The position numbers and the translations under genes are program-made. A stretch of DNA of 7,041 bases from Nitrospirae bacterium CG1_02_44_142 (GTDB lineage: Bacteria; Nitrospirota; Thermodesulfovibrionia; Thermodesulfovibrionales; UBA1546), in contig MNVK01000099.1 in NCBI GenBank assembly GCA_001871685.1, forward strand, positions 1-7,041. Direction: 5' to 3'. The notes under the pieces were generated by a model. The model saw only the letters and a list, made by a program, of their open reading frames with translations, did no database searches and was not told where the DNA came from. This document shows positions 1 through 6,034 of the stretch, in pieces; within the stretch, counting starts at the first letter, position 1; each line of letters starts with the position of its first letter.

Positions 1-1
1 C

Positions 2-583
2 TTTGCTGCTTCTTCTGTTGCTGCCGCAGTACTGCACGCATCGGCTGTTCTTGTTGCCGGGTTCTCAACGCCGGACTATTCGCAAAGCCAGAGGGCCATC
101 AGCGACCTGGGCATTGCCGGGCAGCCATACACCTTTCTCGTAAACTATTTTGGCTTCGCACTGCCGGGCGGTCTCATTCTATTGTCTGTGTTGACTGCCG
201 GTAAAATGCAGACTTTTTCCCCGTCGCCAAGACTGGGACTGAGATGCATGGCAGGCGCCGGTGTATTCCTCATTGTCGCAGGTTTCTACCCGTTCCCTTC
301 GTGGATACATCTCACAGCCGCCCTTCTCAGCGCGCTTTCGGCTGCTGCCGGCATTGCCCATTTCTCTGTATATACTATGAAGCGCAGGTATTCTTTAATC
401 TTGGCCATATCCGGATGGATAGTTGCGCTCCTCGTCTTAACTGACGCCGCAACCTGGGTTCTTGCTGAGAGCCGGGGCATCAGAATACACGCATTCATGG
501 GGCTTCAGCAGAGAATCGCTTCCTTTTCGGCCTTCTTCTGGTTCAGCGCCTTCGCTATTGCCTCGGCACGGCAAAACCGCTAA
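2..583 (+). CDS. DUF998 family multi-pass membrane protein (5'-truncated)
   Basis: The frame is open from the left edge to a TAA at 581-583, giving 193 visible residues; the true start lies outside the window. I assign it to the DUF998 family (PF06197), integral membrane proteins of unknown function. The visible signature is a loop with Asp-Tyr, Gln and Ile-Ser-Asp-Leu-Gly (about residues 25-38), then Gly-Gln-Pro and an Asn in the next membrane segment. A Gly-Leu-Gln-Gln-Arg-Ile motif precedes the last helix, as is usual in the family. About six hydrophobic segments can be seen (near residues 1-21, 44-63, 79-98, 101-122, 129-152 and 170-190). Since the family is usually around 200 residues, probably only a short N-terminal piece is missing. 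An internal TTG at 182 could be taken as a start, but the conserved loop lies upstream of it. Nothing ties it functionally to the downstream genes. The family call is fairly secure; the function is unknown. Confidence 0.75.
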   Translation, partial: FAASSVAAAVLHASAVLVAGFSTPDYSQSQRAISDLGIAGQPYTFLVNYFGFALPGGLILLSVLTAGKMQTFSPSPRLGLRCMAGAGVFLIVAGFYPFPSWIHLTAALLSALSAAAGIAHFSVYTMKRRYSLILAISGWIVALLVLTDAATWVLAESRGIRIHAFMGLQQRIASFSAFFWFSAFAIASARQNR

Positions 584-604
584 CAAATTCGCGCTAAATA
601 TTTC

Positions 605-633
605 TTGACATTTGCCCTGCCAATGTTTAACAT
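605..633 (+). promoter_or_regulatory. Candidate sigma70-type promoter overlapping the 5' end of the HpaA-like gene
   Basis: A perfect -35 hexamer TTGACA (605-610) is followed after exactly 17 bases by TAACAT (628-633), a 4 of 6 match to the -10 consensus. Transcription would begin near 640, right at the in-frame TTG at 641. If used, the mRNA would be leaderless or nearly so and the protein would begin Met-Asn-Thr-Lys-Lys before the signal segment. The alternative is that this is a chance match inside the coding region. Confidence 0.4.
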
Positions 634-1555
634 TTCATTTTTGAATACAAAAAAGCTGCTATTAATCATATCAGGCGGCGTCATACCTCTGGGCTTTCTT
701 TTTTATTCAACTGTTTTTCTGGGAACGACCTCATGTGTGCCTGCTGCTGCGCCGCAAGTTCAGTATTACCCAATACCTCAATATGGCAATTTATATTCAT
801 TTCCGAGATATAACATACCGGAAGCTAAAAAGCCCGGCAGTATAAACCTGACAACAGTGATAATTGTTCCTGAATATAAAGACACCGCTACACAGGAATA
901 TGTCGGCGGGGCAAAGGTGGCGTCCGGCGGGCCGATGACAGCCGATATGCGGAAGGTATTCCAAAGCTTTGCCGGCAGCATGGGTGAGGACATTCAATCG
1001 CAGTTGGTAGCTAAAGGCATGACAACAAAGGGGCCTTTCAGCATGTCTGAGGTTACATATCCTGATAAAAAGGGCGCAGACCTCACCATTTCAATAGGTG
1101 TTATCTTTGATATTCAGTATAGCGACCCTAAGGCCATCGGACAAAAATATTTTGAGGGTGGAGTTTATGGAAATGTTTATTCCTCTACAATGACTGTCGG
1201 CATGAAGATCTATTTTTATATGCTTGAGCCTCTGTCAGAAGAAAAGATGTGGATAAAGAAACTGGACCTCGGGGTTCAAGATTTCCCGATTGAGTATGCT
1301 GTGGGACGTGAGCAATATGTTACAGGCTCGCACTATGTTCCTTCTGACGGCTGTGGAGGGGGGGGATATTCCAGAAATACCTACGGGTGGAGAGACAAAG
1401 GCATCTTATATACCGAAAGAGCCAAGGTATTCTCGGATATATTGAAAACAGCCTATCCGCAAATAATGAAAGCCGCATGGAACTATCTTAATACGGACGA
1501 GATGCTCAATCTGAAATTGAAATCCCAGGAAATCCGGGAGAGGAAGCGGTATTAA
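623..1555 (+). CDS. Exported HpaA-like (neuraminyllactose-binding hemagglutinin family) protein, possible lipoprotein
   Basis: From the ATG at 623 this is a 310-residue protein. Residues 9-36 form a signal or membrane segment after Lys10-Lys11, and Cys38 follows directly. The context Gly-Thr-Thr-Ser-Cys is only a poor lipobox. The mature part resembles Helicobacter HpaA (PF05211) in order and pattern: a beta strand ending in VPEY near 80-85, a helix with repeated Gln and a Lys-Gly turn near 115-133, a Leu-Glu-Pro-Leu-Ser-Glu stretch near 201-206 followed by an alternating strand, and a C-terminal Ile-Met helix running into a charged Lys/Arg tail. This comparison is from memory and is remote. 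HpaA is an outer-membrane or surface lipoprotein of Helicobacter; a function here cannot be inferred. A Gly-rich loop (245-248) is encoded by eight G in a row. Start alternatives are TTG at 605 and TTG at 641. None has a Shine-Dalgarno site, and a promoter candidate at 605-633 favours a start at or after about 640. Confidence 0.55.
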   Translation: MFNISFLNTKKLLLIISGGVIPLGFLFYSTVFLGTTSCVPAAAPQVQYYPIPQYGNLYSFPRYNIPEAKKPGSINLTTVIIVPEYKDTATQEYVGGAKVASGGPMTADMRKVFQSFAGSMGEDIQSQLVAKGMTTKGPFSMSEVTYPDKKGADLTISIGVIFDIQYSDPKAIGQKYFEGGVYGNVYSSTMTVGMKIYFYMLEPLSEEKMWIKKLDLGVQDFPIEYAVGREQYVTGSHYVPSDGCGGGGYSRNTYGWRDKGILYTERAKVFSDILKTAYPQIMKAAWNYLNTDEMLNLKLKSQEIRERKRY

Positions 1556-1613
1556 GGATTCATTCCCCTGCGAATTAAAGCAGCGGTTCTCATAACAATA
1601 TCTTTCGCATAAA

Positions 1614-2453
1614 ATGTATCCTCACATTTATATCGGCAGTCTGGAAATTTCTACCTGGCGGCTCGCCGCGCTCGGCAGCGTTGTTATATGCTGGATTCTC
1701 TTTCTGATACGCTCAAAAAAACTGGGTTATTCTTTCTATACAATTTTCCCGTGGTTATTATTTGCCTTGCCGGTCGGCACCTTAGGCGCCCATCTTTTTA
1801 ATAAGCTAATCCCCGCTCTTGCAGGGTCTCCTTATAGTCCTTCTTATTCCTTTTCCGGGCTTACAGTAATCGGCAGCATTATATCTATCCTGCTTTACAG
1901 CCTTCTTTATATCAAGTATGTGATGAAAACCACGTTCATGCCTCTTATGGATGCGGTTGCCTTTACCTTCCCGCTCTCAGCGCTGTTAGGCCGCATTGGA
2001 TGTCTTCTGGCCGGATGCTGTTATGGAAGAGTGGCTCCGGAATCAATCGGCGCTTCTTTCCTTTCAGTCCTTACGCTCCCTCTTGATTCCTATGCGCCTT
2101 CTTCAGACGCCCGGCAGGCGTATCTTGACATGCCGCTTCACACCCTTGTCTGGAATCTGCCTTTATTGTTTATGCTTGAGGCTTTTGTTATATTAGTGAT
2201 TACCGAAATCTTGTATCACAAGCGGGAAAAATGGAGCCTGCATCCGGGGACGGTCTTTGCATCAGCAGGCGTTCTGTATTCAGGCGGGCGTTTTTTTTTA
2301 GAGTTTATGAGGAAGGATGAAGTGGCCGGCAATACTATTTTTAACGCCTGGCAGCTGGCTATACTGGTCCTCTTTCTATTTTTTTCACTCTGGCTTTGCT
2401 TCAGCCTATACAGGCGGCGTCAAAATCTATCGCATAACAAGGGAGGCGTTTAA
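1614..2453 (+). CDS. Divergent Lgt-family (prolipoprotein diacylglyceryl transferase-like) membrane protein
   Basis: This is a 279-residue polytopic membrane protein of the Lgt family (PF01790), close to the usual length. Canonical Lgt moves a diacylglyceryl group from phosphatidylglycerol to the lipobox Cys of prolipoproteins in the inner membrane. The family signature is seen at 125-138: Gly126-Arg127-Ile-Gly-Cys130, then Gly-Cys135-Cys136-Tyr-Gly138. A second motif holds Arg226 and Glu230, matching E. coli Arg143, Arg239 and Glu243. Other conserved positions differ: the HGGL loop reads Ser79-Phe-Ser-Gly-Leu near 79-83, E. coli Asn146 and Glu151 correspond to Cys130 and Cys135, and the N-terminal Trp-Tyr pair is Trp15-Arg16. 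It may be a paralogue with a changed substrate rather than the housekeeping Lgt. The ATG has no clear Shine-Dalgarno site, but an in-frame Ile-Gly and Trp motif near the N terminus fits the family. Its TAA abuts the ATG of the next gene, so the two are very likely cotranscribed. Confidence 0.8.
   Translation: MYPHIYIGSLEISTWRLAALGSVVICWILFLIRSKKLGYSFYTIFPWLLFALPVGTLGAHLFNKLIPALAGSPYSPSYSFSGLTVIGSIISILLYSLLYIKYVMKTTFMPLMDAVAFTFPLSALLGRIGCLLAGCCYGRVAPESIGASFLSVLTLPLDSYAPSSDARQAYLDMPLHTLVWNLPLLFMLEAFVILVITEILYHKREKWSLHPGTVFASAGVLYSGGRFFLEFMRKDEVAGNTIFNAWQLAILVLFLFFSLWLCFSLYRRRQNLSHNKGGV
2441..2446 (+). promoter_or_regulatory. Strong ribosome binding site for the first radical SAM gene
   Basis: GGGAGG lies inside the last codons of the Lgt-like gene, seven bases before the ATG at 2454. 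It fixes that start and shows that translation of the radical SAM gene can initiate directly at the TAA-ATG junction. Confidence 0.75.
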
Positions 2454-3983
2454 ATGAAAATAATGTTCATCAATCCTAAGCATCACCCCCATTCAATGAA
2501 CTTTCACCATTGCATGGACCTGGTAGGCGTAAAATATTCTCATATGCCGCTGTCTCTTCCTACACTGGCAGCGCTGACTCCTGCTGACTGCGCTGTCGGG
2601 CTTATTGATGAAAATGTTGAGGCTGTAAGTTTTGAAACTGATGCTGATATTATTGCCTTGACCGGCTCCATACCCCAGAGAAAGAGGGTTTTTGAATTAG
2701 CTGACGGGTACAGAAAGCGCGGAAAATTTGTAGCTGTCGGCGGGCCCATCTCCTTTGACATGCCTGAAGAATGCCAGGCGCACGCGGATGCGGTTTTTAT
2801 CGGCGAGGCTGAATATACATGGCCTGCATTCATAGATGCTTTCAAGCAGGGGAAACAGAAGAGCATATACCATCAAAAAGAATTTATAAATATTGAGGAC
2901 TCTCCCGTTCCTCATTTTCATCTGCTGAAATCAGGCCAGTATGCCAGCGGATGCATTCAGGTAACGCGGGGATGCCCTTACCGTTGCGACTTTTGTGATA
3001 TTCCTATTAAGTACGGCGGCCAACCCCGCTCTAAAAAAATAGAGCAGGCGCTCAGCGAAATAAGAATTCTTTCAGGACTCGGTAACGATTCGGTATTTAT
3101 TGTGGATGACAATTTTGCAGGCAACAAGCCGTATGCCAAAACCCTGCTAAAAGAGATAGCCGCTCTGCTTCCTTCTCTTCCGACCAAGATGTACTTTTAT
3201 ACTCAAGCGACTCTGGATGTGGCGAACGATGATGAACTGCTGAATTTATTCCGGGCCGCAAACTTTCTCCGGCTGTTCATAGGAATAGAGACCGGAGACA
3301 AAGGCAAACTGAGCGAACTGAACAAGAGACATCAGATAGATATAGACATAAACCGCGCTGTGGAAAAGATCAAGTCCTACGGCATCACGGTATGGGCCGG
3401 CATCATGTTCGGGCTTGAAAGTGATGACCTGTCGTCTTTTGACAGACAGCTTGAGTTTATCCGGGATGCCAACTTTATCCCTGTACAGGTAGGACTGCTT
3501 CAGGCGCTTCCGGAAACCCCCCTTTACAAGCGCGCGCTGGAGACAAACAGGCTGCTGCGGCTCCCATCCTTACTCGGGCTGACTGCCCTCAGCGAAGAAG
3601 AAGTCTCTAAGGCAACGAACCTGATTCCGCAGAAGATGAGCGAGGAAGAGCTTGAGAAAAACTTTGCGCGCATCCTGAGAAAAATGTTTTCGCCTGAATC
3701 CTTCAGGGCCAAGATGATTCAGTATATCGGCTCTAACACCAGAAACCTGACGTCATCAATGCCTGTCCTCAATCTAAAGACAGCAATGATACTGATACGC
3801 CTGCTTTCGTTCTACCTGTTCCGGGCTGACAGGAAAACGCGAGGAATGTTTTTCCATGTGCTTAAGGCTCTCGTGTCTCACAGGCTGAGGAATCTGGATG
3901 AGACTGTCTTTCATTTGCTGGCATACAAGCACATGCAGACGCACTACTACAGAATAGCGGAAATCTGTGAATCCAAAAGATGA
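2454..3983 (+). CDS. B12-binding radical SAM protein with DUF4070-like C terminus, HpnP-like (copy A)
   Basis: This is a 509-residue cytosolic or membrane-associated enzyme. Residues 1-135 form a cobalamin-binding fold with Ile51-Asp-Glu-Asn, Gly96-Gly-Pro and Gly117-Glu-Ala-Glu; the DxHxxG cobalamin-ligand motif is absent, as in HpnP-type proteins. The radical SAM domain (about 165-370) has the cluster-binding Cys174, Cys178 and Cys181, then Val217-Asp-Asp-Asn-Phe and Gly277-Ile-Glu-Thr. A DUF4070-like region (about 375-505) ends with a hydrophobic stretch at 441-456 that could sit on the membrane. HpnP methylates hopanoids at C-2 using SAM and methylcobalamin, and the overall order here matches it. 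Relatives of this type act on other lipids or rings, so the substrate is unknown. Compared with the downstream copy, the Lys-Lys-Asn-Gln-Asn stretch typical of HpnP is changed to Asn290-Lys-Arg-His-Gln. The gene starts directly after the Lgt-like stop with a strong ribosome binding site and overlaps the next gene by four bases. Confidence 0.87.
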   Translation: MKIMFINPKHHPHSMNFHHCMDLVGVKYSHMPLSLPTLAALTPADCAVGLIDENVEAVSFETDADIIALTGSIPQRKRVFELADGYRKRGKFVAVGGPISFDMPEECQAHADAVFIGEAEYTWPAFIDAFKQGKQKSIYHQKEFINIEDSPVPHFHLLKSGQYASGCIQVTRGCPYRCDFCDIPIKYGGQPRSKKIEQALSEIRILSGLGNDSVFIVDDNFAGNKPYAKTLLKEIAALLPSLPTKMYFYTQATLDVANDDELLNLFRAANFLRLFIGIETGDKGKLSELNKRHQIDIDINRAVEKIKSYGITVWAGIMFGLESDDLSSFDRQLEFIRDANFIPVQVGLLQALPETPLYKRALETNRLLRLPSLLGLTALSEEEVSKATNLIPQKMSEEELEKNFARILRKMFSPESFRAKMIQYIGSNTRNLTSSMPVLNLKTAMILIRLLSFYLFRADRKTRGMFFHVLKALVSHRLRNLDETVFHLLAYKHMQTHYYRIAEICESKR

Positions 3984-5491
3984 AAATATGCCTTATCAAT
4001 CCGAGCTTCCCGCTTTCACTGTGGGACTTTTCTTTATGCAGAGACATTGACGGCAGTGCATTCCCTTTCCCGCCGTTATCCCTTGCCACATTAGCCGCTT
4101 TAACTCCAATGGAGCATGAAGTCGCCATATGCGACGAAAATATCAAACCCGTTGATTTTGACACGGATGCCGATATAGTAGGCATTACCGGCTGCCACAT
4201 CCAGAAAGAGCGGGTTTATCAACTGGCAGGCTCATTCCGCAGCAAGGGAAAAACTGTGGCAATCGGAGGGCCGCTCGTCCAAAAATCAAATCTTGGCGAG
4301 TGTGCGGAGCATGCCGATGCCGTTTTTCTTGGAGAGGCTGAATATACCTGGCCGTCTTTCATCCGGGATTTTCAATCAGGCAATGCTAAATTTTTATATG
4401 AGCAGGAAGAATTTGTGGATTTAACGGCTTCCCCTGCTCCCCGTTTTGACCTGCTTGAGCTTCCGGCATATTCAACGGCAATCATTGAAACATCGCGCGG
4501 CTGTCCGCACTCGTGCGAGTTCTGCGAAATACCCATTCGCCTGGGCAAGCGGCCCCGGAATAAATCAGCGGAACAGGTAATGACAGAAATCCGCAGCCTC
4601 TACGCTCTGGGCGCAGATTCCATCTTCATAATTGACGACAACTTCTTCGGGAATCGTAAAAGGGCATTGGAGCTTCTTTCCGAAATCAAGCGTTTTGTCA
4701 AATCCATTGACTATCGGGTTTATTTCAGCTGCCAGTTCACAATAGATATTTCGCGTGAAGAAGAGATTCTCATTCTCATGAACAAGGCAAACTTCAGGCG
4801 CGTATTTGTCGGCATAGAAACTCCCCGGCAGCTCAGCCTAACAATGTCAAAGAAGAATCAGAACACCAATATAGACCTGCTGAATGCCGTTCGCCGCATC
4901 CAGGCAAACAATATAATCGTATGGGGCGCTTTTATTGTCGGTTTTGACGGCGATGACGCGAATATATTTAATGAGCAGCTCAGGTTTATACAGGCGGCGG
5001 CAATCCCGGTTGCCATGGTCGGAATACTGCAGGCAATTCCCGGCACGCCTCTGTATGAGCGAATAAAGAAAGAGGAGCGATTAAGAGACAACGAGGCCTG
5101 CGGCATCAGAGGAGCGGCTAACAGTCTTGTCCAAACAAACATCACACCGCTGAATATGAGTCTTAAAGAACTTGCCGAGGGATATGGATTTCTGGTTCGG
5201 AATCTATACAGTTACGACAATTTTGCTGAACGGCTGATAAACGCCGTTAAACTCGGGAAAAGGCATGGACTCAAAGGCCGGACACAAATCAGTAAAAAGG
5301 GAATATTAACATTGCTCCGGCTCCTTAACTATTATGTTTTATCAACTGACCTGCGGCGGATATATATGTTCATGCGGATTATTGTCCAAACACTCCTGCA
5401 CAATCCGCAGCATCTATATACTGCGCTTATGCACCTGGTTGTATATAAGCACCTAAAACAATTTTATGAACGGGGGACGTCTTTCAATTGA
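3980..5491 (+). CDS. B12-binding radical SAM protein with DUF4070-like C terminus, HpnP-like (copy B)
   Basis: This 503-residue paralogue of the preceding gene has the same three-part layout. The cobalamin-binding fold (1-135) has Cys51-Asp-Glu-Asn, Gly96-Gly-Pro and Gly118-Glu-Ala-Glu and again no DxHxxG. The radical SAM cluster ligands are Cys175, Cys179 and Cys182 (Cys-Pro-His-Ser-Cys-Glu-Phe-Cys). Asp219-Asp-Asn and Gly278-Ile-Glu-Thr follow. Lys291-Lys-Asn-Gln-Asn-Thr is close to the HpnP form, so this copy looks the more typical of the two. Extra cysteines at 71, 251 and 374 are absent from copy A. The C terminus has a hydrophobic stretch (441-455) and a Val-Tyr-Lys-His-Leu motif near 488-492 that copy A shares. 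The start overlaps the upstream stop as ATGA with no good Shine-Dalgarno site, pointing to translational coupling and roughly matched output. Likely role: SAM- and cobalamin-dependent methylation or another C-H modification of an isoprenoid or fatty lipid. HpnP itself is not claimed, because no hopanoid gene is nearby. Confidence 0.87.
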   Translation: MKICLINPSFPLSLWDFSLCRDIDGSAFPFPPLSLATLAALTPMEHEVAICDENIKPVDFDTDADIVGITGCHIQKERVYQLAGSFRSKGKTVAIGGPLVQKSNLGECAEHADAVFLGEAEYTWPSFIRDFQSGNAKFLYEQEEFVDLTASPAPRFDLLELPAYSTAIIETSRGCPHSCEFCEIPIRLGKRPRNKSAEQVMTEIRSLYALGADSIFIIDDNFFGNRKRALELLSEIKRFVKSIDYRVYFSCQFTIDISREEEILILMNKANFRRVFVGIETPRQLSLTMSKKNQNTNIDLLNAVRRIQANNIIVWGAFIVGFDGDDANIFNEQLRFIQAAAIPVAMVGILQAIPGTPLYERIKKEERLRDNEACGIRGAANSLVQTNITPLNMSLKELAEGYGFLVRNLYSYDNFAERLINAVKLGKRHGLKGRTQISKKGILTLLRLLNYYVLSTDLRRIYMFMRIIVQTLLHNPQHLYTALMHLVVYKHLKQFYERGTSFN

Positions 5492-5516
5492 TTTTGCTTC
5501 CTGCACGCAGTATTAT
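5488..5516 (+). promoter_or_regulatory. Candidate sigma70-type promoter for the CBS-pair gene
   Basis: TTGATT (5488-5493, overlapping the stop codon of the radical SAM gene) and TATTAT (5511-5516, 5 of 6 to consensus) are separated by exactly 17 bases. Transcription would start near 5523, giving a leader of about 20 bases that contains the ribosome binding site. This suggests the right-hand genes can be expressed separately from the lipid cassette. Confidence 0.55.
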
Positions 5517-5531
5517 ATCTTAAAAGATGAT

Positions 5532-5537
5532 AAGGAG
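5532..5537 (+). promoter_or_regulatory. Ribosome binding site of the CBS-pair gene
   Basis: AAGGAG sits five bases before the ATG at 5543. It is one of only two strong Shine-Dalgarno sites in the window and fixes this start. Confidence 0.8.
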
Positions 5538-5542
5538 AAACA

Positions 5543-5998
5543 ATGCTGACAGCTAAAGACATAATGACAAAGGATGTGACAACGGTAAAAGCAACAACCA
5601 CAATAGAAGAACTGGCGCGGATACTCATGGAGCATAAAATCAGCGGAGCGCCTGTTGTGGATGATAATGAAAATTTAATCGGCATAGTCACAGAAAATGA
5701 CCTTATCAGCCGGGACAGGCGTCTTCATATCCCGACGGTCATAAGGCTGTTTGACGCATTTATTATGCTTGAAAGCCCCGGTAAGCTGGGAAAAGAGATT
5801 AAAAAAATGGCAGCGATTATAGTTAACGACATATATACAAAAGAGGTCATAACTGTTACTGAAGCCGCGCCTGTTCAGGACGTCGCCGCTATAATGTCTG
5901 AAAAAAAGGTGCATCTTATCCCTGTTGTTGAGGGGAAAAAGCTCCTCGGCATAATCGGCAAAATAGATTTAATCAAGGGAATCACAGGCAGGGCATAA
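5543..5998 (+). CDS. Stand-alone CBS-pair (Bateman module) protein
   Basis: This 151-residue soluble protein consists almost only of two CBS domains, about 7-55 and 95-147. Each opens with the typical Asp-Ile-Met or Asp-Ile-Tyr-Thr plus Val-Thr-Val pattern and closes with the Gly-Ile-Val-Thr-Glu-Asn-Asp-Leu (47-54) or Gly-Ile-Ile-Gly-Lys-Ile-Asp-Leu (136-143) strand-helix turn. In such modules the Thr/Ser and Asp of that turn contact the ribose of a bound adenine nucleotide. The second site has Gly139 where Thr or Ser is usual, so the two sites may not bind nucleotide equally. A linker of about 35 residues (56-90), Leu/Phe-rich and then Lys-rich, separates the domains; similar inserts occur in many single-module CBS proteins. 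CBS pairs sense AMP, ATP or SAM and regulate partners. No effector domain is fused, so the partner must be a separate protein; the flavoprotein gene 36 bases downstream is a candidate by position only. Start and family are secure. Confidence 0.92.
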   Translation: MLTAKDIMTKDVTTVKATTTIEELARILMEHKISGAPVVDDNENLIGIVTENDLISRDRRLHIPTVIRLFDAFIMLESPGKLGKEIKKMAAIIVNDIYTKEVITVTEAAPVQDVAAIMSEKKVHLIPVVEGKKLLGIIGKIDLIKGITGRA

Positions 5999-6011
5999 TA
6001 AAAACATCTTC

Positions 6012-6020
6012 TGTTATAAT
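6012..6020 (+). promoter_or_regulatory. Perfect extended -10 promoter element for the reductase-like gene
   Basis: TGTTATAAT matches the extended -10 consensus TGnTATAAT exactly. No good -35 hexamer is found 16-18 bases upstream, as is common for extended -10 promoters. Transcription would begin near 6027, leaving about eight A/T bases before the ATG at 6035 and no Shine-Dalgarno site, so the message would be nearly leaderless. In AT-rich sequence a chance match is possible, but the location in a 36-base gap supports it. Confidence 0.6.
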
Positions 6021-6034
6021 TATTAAATAAAAAA

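Noticed and set aside
1556..1613. Possible promoter or terminator between the HpaA-like and Lgt-like genes
   Set aside because: Only weak A/T-rich hexamers and no stable hairpin with a T-run can be seen, so neither is claimed.
2124..2129. TTGACA hexamer inside the Lgt-like gene
   Set aside because: No -10-like hexamer follows at a suitable distance, and it lies deep in a coding region far from any start.
2540..2866. 108-codon open frame on the - strand
   Set aside because: It is antisense to the cobalamin-binding domain of the first radical SAM gene and shows nothing of its own.
3862..4200. 112-codon open frame on the - strand across the junction of the two radical SAM genes
   Set aside because: Both + strand genes are conserved throughout this stretch, and the translated product is low-complexity without any known motif.
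2454..5491. Naming either radical SAM gene hpnP
   Set aside because: The layout matches, but no hopanoid biosynthesis genes are present and the family contains enzymes with other substrates.
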